Below, piece by piece: positions 17,113-26,636 of a stretch of DNA of 43,694 nucleotides. Within the stretch, counting starts at the first letter, position 1, and every line of letters begins with the position of its first letter. The stretch lies in the NCBI RefSeq assembly GCF_018678075.1, contig NZ_JAHHIR010000060.1, positions 1 through 43,694 of the forward strand, written 5' to 3'. The translations under genes and the position numbers were made by a program. The DNA is from Epibacterium ulvae. GTDB taxonomy: Bacteria; Pseudomonadota; Alphaproteobacteria; Rhodobacterales; Rhodobacteraceae. The notes under the pieces were generated by a model that was not told the DNA's origin, did no database searches, and worked only from the letters and a program-made list of their open reading frames with translations.

Positions 17113-19061
17113 TGAAACGCAATCCAAAGGAACAAGACGGATCTGGTCGAGTTTTTGCCCGCCGCGCTCTTTTGTTGGGGGGCGCACAGCTGGCCTTTGC
17201 CGGCGGTCTGGCCATGCGTATGCGGTTTCTGCAGGTGGATCAGGCGGACCAGTTTCGTCTGCTGGCCGAGGAAAACCGGATCAAGTTTCAACTCCTGGCC
17301 CCTGCCCGGGGTGAGATTTTTGATCGCAACGGTTTAATCCTGGCGCGGAACACACCGTCATACCGGATCAACATCGTGCCCGAGGACGCGGGCGACGTTG
17401 AGAAAGTCATTCGCGATCTTTCGCTGCTGATCGATCTGGACTCCGACGATCTGGAACGTGCCCGGACCGAGATGCGGCGCAATCGCAACGCGCCGTTCCG
17501 CCCGATAACTTTGGCGGACCAGATCCAGTGGGAAGACATCTCAAAAGTTGCAGTAAATGCGCCTGCCCTGCCCGGCATCTCGACAGAAATTGGCCTGTTG
17601 CGCAGCTATCCCATGATGGACAGTCTGGCGCATGTGGTGGGCTATGTCGGCCCCGTCTCTGACTATGATTTGAGCCAGATCGAAGACCCCGAACCCATCC
17701 TGAAAGAACCACGGTTCCAAATCGGCAAGGTCGGGTTTGAGGCCAAAAGCGAAGGCGTGTTGCGCGGCAAGGCGGGCACCAAACAGGTCGAAGTCAATGC
17801 GGCAGGCCGCGTTATGCGTGAATTGAGCCGCCGTGAGGGCACTGCTGGTGCGGATATGCAGCTGACGCTCAATGCCGACCTTCAGACCTATGTTCAAGCG
17901 CGCCTTGGCCGTGAAAGCGCCAGCGCGGTCGTGATCGATTGCGAAAACGGCGACTTGGCGGCGATCTGTTCCTCACCCAGCTTTGATCCAAACCTGTTTG
18001 TGCGCGGCATCTCTGTCGCGGACTACCGCATCCTGACAGAAGACCCCTATCGCCCGCTTGCCAACAAATCGGTGCAGGGCATCTATCCACCGGGCTCCAC
18101 GTTCAAAATGGTCGTCGCCATGGCTGCGCTGGAGGCGGGGTTGATCGGCACAGAAGACACTGTCTGGTGTCCCGGCCATCTGGAAGTTGCGGGGCGCCGG
18201 TTCCACTGTTGGAAACGTGCAGGGCACGGGCATGTGGATTTGAACGGATCGCTCAAAGGGTCCTGCGATGTCTACTACTACGATCTGGCGGTGAAGGTAG
18301 GCATCGACAAGATCTCGGACATGGCAAAACGGTTTGGCATCGGCGTGCGTCACGATATTCCCATGTCTGCTGTTGCGGCAGGATTGGCGCCCAACAAAGA
18401 GTGGAAGCAGCGTGTGCACCAACAGGACTGGCGGGTTGGTGATACGGTCAACGCCTCGATCGGTCAGGGGTATATGCTCGCCTCCCCCATGCAATTGGCA
18501 GTCATGTCGGCGCGGCTTGCAACGGGGCGTGCGGTGACACCACGCTTGATCAAGTCTCTGGACGGTGTCGAACAGCCCTCAGGTGCAGGCGACTCCCTCG
18601 GCTTTAATGAAAACAACCTGCGCGTGGTGCGCCGGGGTATGTATTCGGTCAGCAACGAACGGCGCGGCACCGGCTATCGCAACCGGATTGTGGCAGATGG
18701 CATTCGCATGGCCGGCAAAACCGGCACCAGCCAGGTGAGAAACATCACCGCCGCGGAACGCGCAGCAGGCGTGATCCGTAACGAGGACCTGCCGTGGGAG
18801 CGGCGCGATCACGCGCTTTTTGTCTGCTTTGCACCCTATGACAAACCCAAATACGCGGTTTCCGTCGTGGTCGAACATGGCGGCGGCGGCTCCAAGGCAG
18901 CCGCCCCGATAGCCCGTGACGTTCTGCTGCAAGCGCTTTATGACGGCACGCCGCCGCTTGATGCCTACCCCAAGTCAGACCGCAGCCTCATCCAAGCGCA
19001 ACAAGAACGTCTGACCCGCGAAATCCGCCAGGCCCGCGCAGCCGGGAGCGACCAAGCATGA
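17112..19061 (+). CDS. mrdA: penicillin-binding protein 2 (elongasome transpeptidase)
   Basis: A 649-residue class B PBP anchored by one N-terminal membrane segment (LLLGGAQLAFAGGLAM) that crosslinks peptidoglycan during cell elongation with RodA. Catalytic motifs are complete: STFK with Ser329 and Lys332, SCD at 384-386 (the PBP2-specific form of SxN) and KTG at 536-538. The pedestal domain begins APARGEIFDRNG. The ATG at 17112 overlaps the mreD stop; the open frame extends upstream inside mreD without homology. It overlaps rodA by ATGA. Confidence 0.95.
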   Translation: MKRNPKEQDGSGRVFARRALLLGGAQLAFAGGLAMRMRFLQVDQADQFRLLAEENRIKFQLLAPARGEIFDRNGLILARNTPSYRINIVPEDAGDVEKVIRDLSLLIDLDSDDLERARTEMRRNRNAPFRPITLADQIQWEDISKVAVNAPALPGISTEIGLLRSYPMMDSLAHVVGYVGPVSDYDLSQIEDPEPILKEPRFQIGKVGFEAKSEGVLRGKAGTKQVEVNAAGRVMRELSRREGTAGADMQLTLNADLQTYVQARLGRESASAVVIDCENGDLAAICSSPSFDPNLFVRGISVADYRILTEDPYRPLANKSVQGIYPPGSTFKMVVAMAALEAGLIGTEDTVWCPGHLEVAGRRFHCWKRAGHGHVDLNGSLKGSCDVYYYDLAVKVGIDKISDMAKRFGIGVRHDIPMSAVAAGLAPNKEWKQRVHQQDWRVGDTVNASIGQGYMLASPMQLAVMSARLATGRAVTPRLIKSLDGVEQPSGAGDSLGFNENNLRVVRRGMYSVSNERRGTGYRNRIVADGIRMAGKTGTSQVRNITAAERAAGVIRNEDLPWERRDHALFVCFAPYDKPKYAVSVVVEHGGGGSKAAAPIARDVLLQALYDGTPPLDAYPKSDRSLIQAQQERLTREIRQARAAGSDQA

Positions 19062-20197
19062 GCTATCTCGCCTATCACGCAAAATCGACGCCGACCGGCC
19101 TGCGCAAAATTCTGTTTCTGAACTGGCCGCTTGTACTGTTGCTGGCAACCGTCGCCAGCGTTGGTTTCCTGATGCTCTATTCCGTGGCAGGTGGTGATTT
19201 CGCACCTTGGGTTGAACCACAATTGAAACGGTTCTTGCTCGGCCTTGGTGTGATGCTGTTTGTCGCCCTGATCCCAATCTGGTTCTGGCGCAACGTCTCG
19301 GTTGTCGCCTACCTCGGCTCATTCGCACTGCTTTTGGCGGTGGAGTTCTTTGGCACTGTCGGCATGGGTGCGCAGCGGTGGATCGACGTCGGTTTCATGC
19401 GACTGCAGCCATCGGAATTGATGAAGGTCACCTTGGTTATGCTGCTAGCAGCCTATTACGACTGGCTGCCACAAGAGCGGACATCGCGCCCTTTTTGGAT
19501 CCTGATGCCGGTGGCGATGATTTTGATCCCCACCGCCTTGGTCCTTAAACAGCCCGACCTTGGAACCTCTATTCTGCTGATGGCCTCAGGTGGGGGTGTC
19601 ATGTTCCTGGCGGGCGTGCACTGGGCCTATTTTGCCGCCGTAATCTCGGCTGGTGTTGGACTGGTTGCAGCTGTCTTCCAAAGCCGTGGCACCGAATGGC
19701 AGCTGATCAAAGACTACCAATTCCGCCGCATTGATACCTTCCTTGACCCGTCCCAAGACCCACTGGGCGCGGGCTATCACATCACCCAGTCCAAAATCGC
19801 ACTGGGGTCTGGCGGCTGGTCTGGACGGGGCTTTATGCAAGGGACCCAATCGCGGCTGAACTTCTTGCCGGAAAAACACACGGACTTCATCTTTACCACT
19901 TTAGCGGAGGAGTTCGGGTTCATTGGCGGCGTTACCCTTCTGACGCTCTATATGCTGATCATCGTCTTCTGTGTCGCGGCAGCCATCGCCACCAAGGACC
20001 GGTTCTCGTCGCTTGTGACTATGGGCATCGCCCTGACGTTCTTCCTGTTCTTTGCGGTGAATATGTCGATGGTAATGGGCCTGGCGCCTGTTGTTGGTGT
20101 CCCCCTGCCGATGGTGTCTTATGGTGGGTCCGCGATGTTGGTTCTGATGGCGGCGTTTGGTCTGGTACAAAGCGCCAATATCCACCGCCCACGCTGA
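19058..20197 (+). CDS. rodA: peptidoglycan glycosyltransferase RodA (SEDS family)
   Basis: A 379-residue SEDS-family membrane enzyme with about ten hydrophobic segments that polymerises lipid II into glycan strands together with PBP2. Typical motifs are present: GAQRWIDVGFMRLQPSELMK, LKQPDLGTSI, LPEKHTDFIFTTLAEEFGF and PLPMVSYGGSAML. Start overlaps the mrdA stop. Last member of the mre cluster proper; a VOC gene follows after about 10 bases. Confidence 0.95.
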   Translation: MSYLAYHAKSTPTGLRKILFLNWPLVLLLATVASVGFLMLYSVAGGDFAPWVEPQLKRFLLGLGVMLFVALIPIWFWRNVSVVAYLGSFALLLAVEFFGTVGMGAQRWIDVGFMRLQPSELMKVTLVMLLAAYYDWLPQERTSRPFWILMPVAMILIPTALVLKQPDLGTSILLMASGGGVMFLAGVHWAYFAAVISAGVGLVAAVFQSRGTEWQLIKDYQFRRIDTFLDPSQDPLGAGYHITQSKIALGSGGWSGRGFMQGTQSRLNFLPEKHTDFIFTTLAEEFGFIGGVTLLTLYMLIIVFCVAAAIATKDRFSSLVTMGIALTFFLFFAVNMSMVMGLAPVVGVPLPMVSYGGSAMLVLMAAFGLVQSANIHRPR

Positions 20198-20207
20198 GGA
20201 CTGTACC

Positions 20208-20618
20208 ATGAGCATCTTTCACCTTGCCTATCACGTGGATGACCTTGACGCCGCGCGCCATTTCTATGGTGAAGTTCTGGGCTGTTCCGAAGGGCGCAGC
20301 ACCGACAGCTGGGTTGATTTCAACTTCTTCGACCATCAAATCTCACTGCACCTCGGGCCGGTGTTTGCCACGGCCAATACCGGAAGAGTTGGCGCACATA
20401 TGGTGCCGATGCCCCATCTTGGCGTGATCCTGTCCCAAGACGCGTGGCACGCGCTAGCGGATCGCTTGCAAGCGAAGGGCGTCACCTTTGCCCTAGAACC
20501 CACTACTCGGTTTACAGGTGAGCCCGGTGAGCAAAGCACCATGTTTTTCCACGACCCAGCCGGCAACCCGATTGAGATCAAAGGATTTCGCGACATGACA
20601 GGAGTTTTTGCCACATGA
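20208..20618 (+). CDS. VOC-family (glyoxalase-fold) protein
   Basis: A 136-residue vicinal-oxygen-chelate protein. The two beta-alpha-beta-beta-beta halves show possible metal ligands in FHLAYHVDDLDAARHFYGEVLG, in HQISLHLG and in FHDPAGNPIEIKGF. Members are metal-dependent isomerases, dioxygenases or resistance proteins; the substrate is unknown. It starts 10 bases after rodA and overlaps ghrA by ATGA, so it is likely co-transcribed with ghrA. Confidence 0.8.
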   Translation: MSIFHLAYHVDDLDAARHFYGEVLGCSEGRSTDSWVDFNFFDHQISLHLGPVFATANTGRVGAHMVPMPHLGVILSQDAWHALADRLQAKGVTFALEPTTRFTGEPGEQSTMFFHDPAGNPIEIKGFRDMTGVFAT

Positions 20619-21541
20619 TCAAGGTTGAATTCGCGGCCGGTGACGCCCGTTGGGATGTTTATGAAGCACCTCTGAAACAGGCCTTTGCCAAGCTCAACCT
20701 TGATGTGGATCTACGGCTCGGACACGCACCACAGGATGTGGAGTACATCGTCTACGCGCCGGGCTCCTATCTGCAGGACTTCACGCCCTTCACAAATGCC
20801 AAGGCCGTGCTCAACCTGTGGGCGGGGGTTGAGCGGATCGTTGGCAATGAAACGCTGACCATGCCGCTGTGCCGTATGGTTGACCCCGGCCTCAGCACGG
20901 CGATGGTCGAATGGGTGAGCGGCCATACCCTGCGCTATCATCTTGAGATCGACAGATGTCTGGCCACGCAAAACCGCTGGGATCCCTATGTGCCACCTTT
21001 GGCAAAGGACCGGCCAGTCACCATTTTGGGATTGGGGGAACTGGGCCAATCCTGCGCAAAGGCCCTAGCCGCCTTGGGGTTTCCGGTAACCGGTTGGTCA
21101 CGCTCCGAGCGGGACGTGCCTGGGGTCACCTGCCGTTTTGGCGAGGACGGGATGCACGCCGCCTTGTCCAACGCAGAGATCGTGGTTCTGCTGCTGCCCG
21201 ATACACCGGCCACACGGGATCTGCTGAATGCGCAAACCCTGTTACACCTGCCAAAAGGCGCGCGGATCCTTAATCCCGGTCGTGGTCCTTTGATCGACGA
21301 TAATGCATTGTTGGCGGCTTTGGACAACGGTCAGATCGGCCATGCGACATTGGATGTGTTTCGCGTGGAACCTTTGCCACAGGGGCATCCCTATTGGACC
21401 CATCCCAATGTCACCGTGACGCCCCATATCGCGGCTGAAACACGCCCATCGACTGCAGCTGAAGTTGTCGCGGAGAACATTCGCCGAGGCGAGGCAGGTG
21501 TGGAGTTCATCTACCAAGTGGATCGCGACAAAGGGTATTGA
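20615..21541 (+). CDS. ghrA: glyoxylate/hydroxypyruvate reductase A-like dehydrogenase
   Basis: A 308-residue D-isomer-specific 2-hydroxyacid dehydrogenase close in length and pattern to E. coli GhrA. The NAD(P)-binding motif is ILGLGELGQSCAKAL; the catalytic Arg, Glu and His are in NPGRGPLID, DVFRVEPLP and TPHIAAET. It reduces glyoxylate or hydroxypyruvate in the cytoplasm. It is translationally coupled to the VOC gene. A hairpin follows the stop. Confidence 0.88.
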   Translation: MIKVEFAAGDARWDVYEAPLKQAFAKLNLDVDLRLGHAPQDVEYIVYAPGSYLQDFTPFTNAKAVLNLWAGVERIVGNETLTMPLCRMVDPGLSTAMVEWVSGHTLRYHLEIDRCLATQNRWDPYVPPLAKDRPVTILGLGELGQSCAKALAALGFPVTGWSRSERDVPGVTCRFGEDGMHAALSNAEIVVLLLPDTPATRDLLNAQTLLHLPKGARILNPGRGPLIDDNALLAALDNGQIGHATLDVFRVEPLPQGHPYWTHPNVTVTPHIAAETRPSTAAEVVAENIRRGEAGVEFIYQVDRDKGY

Positions 21542-21545
21542 ACGC

Positions 21546-21570
21546 AAAAACGGAGGCTTAACGCCTCCGT
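21546..21570 (-). terminator. terminator between convergent ghrA and the M3 peptidase gene
   Basis: ACGGAGGC (21550-21557) pairs with GCCTCCGT (21563-21570) around five bases. On the minus strand it is followed by a five-T run (AAAAA at 21546-21550), making it a good intrinsic terminator for the peptidase gene; the plus side has only a short T run. Confidence 0.8.
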
Positions 21571-21601
21571 TTCAATGCAGTCTTTTGCAGTGGCTCCAGC
21601 C

Positions 21602-23617
21602 TTAACCGGCAGCCAATCCGCGCCCTTTTAGAAGCGCGTCGACACCCGGCAAACGGCCCCGGAAGTTTGTGTAAAGTATCTTTGGATCAACCGAACCGCC
21701 AGTAGAGAGTATATGCTCTTCCAAGGCTTTGGCGCGTTCTGGATCGAAGGCATCGCCCGCCTCTTCAAAGGCGGCAAAGGCATCGGCGTCCATCACTTCG
21801 GACCACATGTAGCTGTAGTAACCCGAGCTGTATCCATCGCCCGAGAAGACATGTGCAAAATGCGGCGTAGCATGGCGCATAATGATCGCGGATGGCATGC
21901 CGATCTCTTCCAGAACCTCGGCCTGTTTGGCCATCGGATCCTTGGGGACGGGGCCGTCGTGGAACGCGAGATCCACCAGCGCAGAGGCCACATATTCCAC
22001 CGTCTGGAACCCCATGTCATAGGTCGCAGCGCCCAAAACCCGTTTCAACAGATCATCCGGCATCGGCGCGCCGGTTTCTGCATGGGTCGCAAATTTCTGC
22101 AAAACCTCTGGCACTTCCATCCAGTGTTCATAAAGCTGGCTTGGTAGCTCAACAAAATCACGCGCGACTGAGGTGCCAGAAATACTGTCATAGGTCACAT
22201 TGGACAGCATCTGATGCAGCGCGTGGCCGAATTCATGGAACAAGGTGCGCGCATCATCCCAGCTGAGCAGTGCGGGCGACCCTTTGGCGAAATTACAGAC
22301 GTTGATCACGATGGGCGACTGCACCTCGGGAAACTTTGCTTGACTGCGCATGGCCGAACACCAAGCGCCAGACCGTTTCGACCCACGCGCAAAATAGTCA
22401 CCAATAAAGACCGCCACATGATCGCCGCCCCGAGTCACTTCCCATGCCCGGCAATCCGGGTGATAGAGAGCCACGTCCAAGGGCTTGAACTCCAGCCCAA
22501 ACAGTCGCGTGGCACAGTCGAACGAGGCTTCGATCATCCGGTCCAATTGCAAGTAGGGTTTCAGCTCTGCCTCATCCAGATCATGTTCGACGGCACGCCG
22601 TTTTTCGGAGTAATACCGCCAGTCCCAGGGTTCGAGCGGCCCGTTGATTCCATCGGCCTGCATCATCTGGGTCAAAACTTCAGCGTCTGCATCGGCTTGC
22701 GCCTTGGCCGGGGTCCAGACATCCATCAAAAGACCGCGCACGGCCTCGGGTGTCTGTGCCATTTCAGTTTCAAGCTTGTATTGTGCGAAGGTGTCATAGC
22801 CGAGCAATTTGGAACGTTCTTCGCGCAGGCTCAGGATCTCAGCCGCGATGGTGCGGTTGTCGGTCTCACCGCCATTTGCACCGCGCGCAGCCCAGGCGGC
22901 AAAGGCGGTTTTGCGCAGATCGCGCCGGGGGGAGAATTGCAGAAACGGGGTAATGATCGACCGCGACAGGGTTACGACTGGACCTTTGGCGCCCTTTTCC
23001 TCACCTGCGGCACGGGCTGCTGCAACAGCGAAATCTGGAAGACCTTCAAGGTCCTCTTCACTCAACTCCATGAACCATTCCCGCTCATCCGCCAAAAGGT
23101 TTTGGGTGAAATTAGTTCCTAAAGTGGCAAGGCGGGATTTGATCTCTTGTATACGGGTGTCATCAGCGCCTTCGAGGGCGGCGCCCCCCCGGACAAAGCC
23201 ACGATGGGTCAGCATCAAGACCCGCTGTTGTTCATCCGACAAATCGAGGCTCGCGCGTTGTTCCCAAACAGATTTCACCCGCGCATAGAGCGCTTTGTTG
23301 GCGGTAATGGTTGAGAAATGCGCCGCGAGTTTCGGGGAAAAATCACGCTGCAAAGCCTCACGCCCGGGATTGCTGTCGGCGCCAGCTACGGAAAAGAACA
23401 CCGACAGGACTTGCTCCAAAGGTTGGCACGGGGTCTCCAGCGCTTCGACCACATTGGCAAATGTCGGCGCGTCGGGGTTTTCGGCAATGGCATCAATCTG
23501 CGCCTTATGGGCGCTGAGCGCGGCGTCCAGCGCCGGGGCAAAATCGTCATCGGAAATCTCGGAAAACGGGGCAAGGCCAAAGGGGGTGGACCAGTCGGCC
23601 AGAAGCGGGTTCGTCAT
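21602..23617 (-). CDS. M3-family oligopeptidase (Dcp/PrlC type)
   Basis: A 671-residue zinc metallopeptidase that degrades short peptides, mainly in the cytoplasm (no signal peptide). The zinc motif HEFGHALH is at about residue 461, and the downstream region (SGTSVARDFVELPSQLYEHW) supplies the third ligand Glu. Length matches Dcp and oligopeptidase A. GFVRGGAALEG leans towards the Dcp branch, but I do not separate the two firmly. I chose the ATG at 23617 because AGGAG lies upstream; the frame extends 17 codons further. It stands alone between a terminator and the hesA gene. Confidence 0.88.
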   Translation of the reverse strand: MTNPLLADWSTPFGLAPFSEISDDDFAPALDAALSAHKAQIDAIAENPDAPTFANVVEALETPCQPLEQVLSVFFSVAGADSNPGREALQRDFSPKLAAHFSTITANKALYARVKSVWEQRASLDLSDEQQRVLMLTHRGFVRGGAALEGADDTRIQEIKSRLATLGTNFTQNLLADEREWFMELSEEDLEGLPDFAVAAARAAGEEKGAKGPVVTLSRSIITPFLQFSPRRDLRKTAFAAWAARGANGGETDNRTIAAEILSLREERSKLLGYDTFAQYKLETEMAQTPEAVRGLLMDVWTPAKAQADADAEVLTQMMQADGINGPLEPWDWRYYSEKRRAVEHDLDEAELKPYLQLDRMIEASFDCATRLFGLEFKPLDVALYHPDCRAWEVTRGGDHVAVFIGDYFARGSKRSGAWCSAMRSQAKFPEVQSPIVINVCNFAKGSPALLSWDDARTLFHEFGHALHQMLSNVTYDSISGTSVARDFVELPSQLYEHWMEVPEVLQKFATHAETGAPMPDDLLKRVLGAATYDMGFQTVEYVASALVDLAFHDGPVPKDPMAKQAEVLEEIGMPSAIIMRHATPHFAHVFSGDGYSSGYYSYMWSEVMDADAFAAFEEAGDAFDPERAKALEEHILSTGGSVDPKILYTNFRGRLPGVDALLKGRGLAAG

Positions 23618-23785
23618 GGGTAAATCTCCTTTGATTGTGAGGCTAGCGAGATGCGTTTGGGGGTGCAATGCGTTGCGACAAATGCAGCGGAAATCGCAGC
23701 GCTCCCGCCCGTGTCAGATCCGCCTTTGCAGGCGCTTCTTCCCCCGTTGGGCGTGGCCGCGCTGACGCGCGGCGGGGCCCATAGC

Positions 23786-24838
23786 TCAATCGGCGCCTTT
23801 GCCCTGGCAAATGGGGCAGTCAACGCGGGGCTTCAAAGAGATACGCCGCGTTTCCGCATAAAGCGCATCATAGATCAGCATCGCACCGCGCAGGGTCTCA
23901 CCCGCACCGGTGATCAGTTTCAACGCCTCAACCCCCATCATCGCGCCAACGACGCCGGGCAAGGGCGCAATCACACCGGCCTCGGCGCAGGCTGGGGCCA
24001 GACCGGGGGCCGGTGCTTCGGGAAAGATACATTGATAACAGGGGCCACTCTGGGTTGGATCAAAGAGCGAAATTTGCCCCTCCCACTGGGTGAGCGCGCC
24101 GGAAATCAGGGGCTTGCCCAGCTCAACCGCCACCCGATTGGCCAGATACCGCGTTTCAAAATTGTCCGTCCCATCCAGGATCAGATCGTATTCGGCAAAG
24201 AGCTCTGCCGCGATGTCTTCTGTCAGACGCCGGTGATAGGGGCGCACCGTGACAAAGGGGTTCTGCGCTTCCATCGCGGCTTGCGCCGAGAAAACCTTTG
24301 GGGTGCCGATATCTTCGTCCCGGTGGATCACCTGACGTTGCAGGTTGGCATTCTCAACCTCATCGTCATCGATCACGCCAATGGTGCCGACGCCAGCTGC
24401 TGCGAGATACTGCAAGGCTGGTGCCCCGAGCCCCCCAGCTCCGATCACCAGCACCTTGGCCGCTTTCAACTTTTTCTGACCAGCCCCACCAATTTCACGC
24501 AGCACGATATGGCGAGCGTAACGGTTCAGTTCGGTCGCATTAAACGCACCTTTCTTTTTCGGCGTCTCGCTCATCGTTCTGCCTTCTGCTTTTTTCTTCA
24601 AGCGCCTCAACACGTGGGCGTAGAGATAAATCACAACCGCAACCGCTCCGGCCGCAAGCCAGGGAAGCGCTGAGCCGCCCAAGTTGACCCGAAGCGCAGC
24701 CGTTGGCGGCAGTGTCAGATGCACCGCCAGAATCGCAACATAGAGAACACATAACAAAGATTGGCGGATCACGCTGGACATGCCAAGAAACTGCCCACCC
24801 CACCAGATCAGTCCGGCTAGGATCAGGATAGAAATCAC
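23786..24838 (-). CDS. HesA/MoeB/ThiF-family adenylyltransferase with N-terminal membrane anchor
   Basis: A 350-residue protein in two parts. Residues 1-80 hold three predicted membrane segments (about 2-19, 24-44 and 57-77). From about residue 100 runs an E1-like domain: NRYARHIVLREIGGAGQ, the nucleotide loop VLVIGAGGLGAPALQYLA, DDDEVENANLQRQ, and two CxxC zinc pairs (CYQC and CPIC). Family members adenylate the C-terminal glycine of ubiquitin-like sulfur carriers (MoaD, ThiS) for molybdopterin or thiamine synthesis; which carrier is used is unknown and none is nearby. The start is GTG at 24838, overlapping the dut stop by one base. An internal ATG at the start of MSETPKKKGAF would give a soluble, normal-length MoeB. 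Confidence 0.85.
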   Translation of the reverse strand: MISILILAGLIWWGGQFLGMSSVIRQSLLCVLYVAILAVHLTLPPTAALRVNLGGSALPWLAAGAVAVVIYLYAHVLRRLKKKAEGRTMSETPKKKGAFNATELNRYARHIVLREIGGAGQKKLKAAKVLVIGAGGLGAPALQYLAAAGVGTIGVIDDDEVENANLQRQVIHRDEDIGTPKVFSAQAAMEAQNPFVTVRPYHRRLTEDIAAELFAEYDLILDGTDNFETRYLANRVAVELGKPLISGALTQWEGQISLFDPTQSGPCYQCIFPEAPAPGLAPACAEAGVIAPLPGVVGAMMGVEALKLITGAGETLRGAMLIYDALYAETRRISLKPRVDCPICQGKGAD

Positions 24839-25308
24839 TATGCGCGCCCGGTGGAGCCAAAGCCACCTGCCCCACGCGCGGTCTCGCTCAGATTTTCAGC
24901 CAGTTCAAACCGGGCTTGCACGGCTGGCGCCAGGATCATCTGTGCAATTCGGTCTCCGTGAGCAATGGTAAAGGGGGCCTGGCCTGCGTTCAGCACAATC
25001 ACCCCCAAGGGACCGCGATAATCGCTGTCGATCGTGCCTGGGGTGTTTGGCAGGGTGATGCCGTGTTTGAGGGCCAGCCCAGACCGGGGACGGATCTGGA
25101 TTTCATAGCCCTCGGGAACTTCCACCCTTAACCCCGTGGGGACCAAGACGCGCGCGCCGGGCTGCAACGTGATCGATCCTTGATCCGGCACGTTTGCCCT
25201 CAGATCAGCTCCAGCCGCACCAGCGGTTTCATAGCTCGGCAATGGGATCGTTTGGTCTGCGCCTTGGTCGTAGGTGACCTTGACGGGGATCGGGGCGGCG
25301 TGGGTCAT
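24838..25308 (-). CDS. dut: deoxyuridine 5'-triphosphate nucleotidohydrolase
   Basis: A 156-residue trimeric dUTPase that converts dUTP to dUMP and pyrophosphate, keeping uracil out of DNA and supplying thymidylate synthesis. The five motifs are visible: [44 protein letters not shown] and the C-terminal [10 protein letters not shown]. It starts 11 bases after coaBC on the same strand; this neighbourhood of coaBC and dut is widespread in bacteria. Confidence 0.95.
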   Translation of the reverse strand: MTHAAPIPVKVTYDQGADQTIPLPSYETAGAAGADLRANVPDQGSITLQPGARVLVPTGLRVEVPEGYEIQIRPRSGLALKHGITLPNTPGTIDSDYRGPLGVIVLNAGQAPFTIAHGDRIAQMILAPAVQARFELAENLSETARGAGGFGSTGRA

Positions 25309-25319
25309 GGGGCTGTTCC

Positions 25320-26522
25320 TCAGCTCTTGTTGTTCAGAGTGTCTGCAATGCGATCGGCCAAGCGGTCCGCCACGGCCTGTTTGTCCATACGCGGCCAGGG
25401 GTCTGCGCCTGTGTCCGTGATCAAGACCACGGCGTTCTCTGCGCCCCCCATAATCCCGGTTTCGGGTGAGACATCATTGGCCACGATCCAGTCACACCCT
25501 TTGCGCAGGCGTTTTGCTGTTGCATTGTCGACCACATCATTGGTTTCGGCGGCAAAGCCCACTACCAAGTCTGGACGCCCCTCTTCCAATTGAGAAACGG
25601 TGCGCAGGATGTCGGGGTTCTCCACAAAGGTCAGGGACGGCAACCCATCCTTGGACTTCTTCAATTTCCGATCAGAGGCTTCGGCCACATGCCAATCTGC
25701 GACGGCCGCGGCAAACACACCGGCATCCGCCGGTAGCGCCGCGATCACGGCAGCTTGCATGTCACGTGCGCTTTCGACAGGGACCACTTCGACACCCGCC
25801 GGAGATGCCACGGTTGCAGGGCCCGTGATGAACACCACTTGCGCGCCCCGCGCGGCCAGAGCACGGGCCACCGCCGCCCCTTGCGCACCCGACGAGCGGT
25901 TAGCGATGTATCGCACTGGATCAATGGGCTCGTGGGTCGGACCAGAGGTTACAATGATGCGTTTCCCGCTCAAAGGGCCGTCAGCCAACTGTTCGGCAAT
26001 CGCAGATACGATGGCCTCTGGTTCGGACAAACGTCCGCGGCCGAACTCTCCACAGGCCATGTTGCCTTTGTCCGGTCCCACAAAATGCACCCCGTCGGCG
26101 CGCAGTTGGGTGATGTTGCGTTGCGTGGCAGGGTGTTCCCACATGCGCACATTCATCGCGGGCGCAACCAGCACCGGCGTGTCTGTCGCGAGCAAAAGCG
26201 TCGATGCCAGATCATTGGCTAACCCATTGGCCATCTTTGCCATCAAATCCGCCGTTGCAGGTGCCACAACCACAAGATCCGCGCTGCGTGACAACTGGAT
26301 GTGTCCCATGTCGGCTTCATTGGTCAGATCAAACAAGTCCTGATGCACTGCCGCGCCTGCCAAAGCGGAGACGGAAAGCGGCGTCACGAACTCTGCCCCG
26401 GCGCGGGTCAACACGGGTGTAATCTGTGCCCCCTGGTCTTGCAGCCTGCGTATCAGCTCAAGCGATTTATAGGCCGCGATGCCGCCTCCAATGATCAGAA
26501 GGATCCGTTTGCCTGCCAGCAT
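25320..26522 (-). CDS. coaBC: bifunctional phosphopantothenoylcysteine decarboxylase/synthetase
   Basis: A 400-residue fusion catalysing two successive steps of coenzyme A synthesis. The N-terminal CoaC flavoprotein half has [14 protein letters not shown], the catalytic His in [17 protein letters not shown] and the active-site Cys in [11 protein letters not shown]. The C-terminal CoaB half begins at about residue 185 with [24 protein letters not shown] and contains the KLKK motif. I chose the ATG at 26522 because AAGAGG lies upstream; the frame runs 24 codons further. It leads the coaBC-dut-hesA unit. Confidence 0.94.
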   Translation of the reverse strand: MLAGKRILLIIGGGIAAYKSLELIRRLQDQGAQITPVLTRAGAEFVTPLSVSALAGAAVHQDLFDLTNEADMGHIQLSRSADLVVVAPATADLMAKMANGLANDLASTLLLATDTPVLVAPAMNVRMWEHPATQRNITQLRADGVHFVGPDKGNMACGEFGRGRLSEPEAIVSAIAEQLADGPLSGKRIIVTSGPTHEPIDPVRYIANRSSGAQGAAVARALAARGAQVVFITGPATVASPAGVEVVPVESARDMQAAVIAALPADAGVFAAAVADWHVAEASDRKLKKSKDGLPSLTFVENPDILRTVSQLEEGRPDLVVGFAAETNDVVDNATAKRLRKGCDWIVANDVSPETGIMGGAENAVVLITDTGADPWPRMDKQAVADRLADRIADTLNNKS

Positions 26523-26636
26523 GCCTCTTGCCCCTTGTTGCGCCACGGCTTTAACTTTACCGCCCCGCTGCGCGAGAGGGAAACGCTTTTGCAAAGAATG
26601 CGCAATGCGACATCTGCGGCCAACGTTTGAGACATC

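Noticed and set aside
23651-24673. 340-codon plus-strand open frame opposite the hesA-like gene
   Set aside because: The translation is rich in His, Arg and Gly without a recognisable fold, and the opposite strand encodes a clear E1-like domain.
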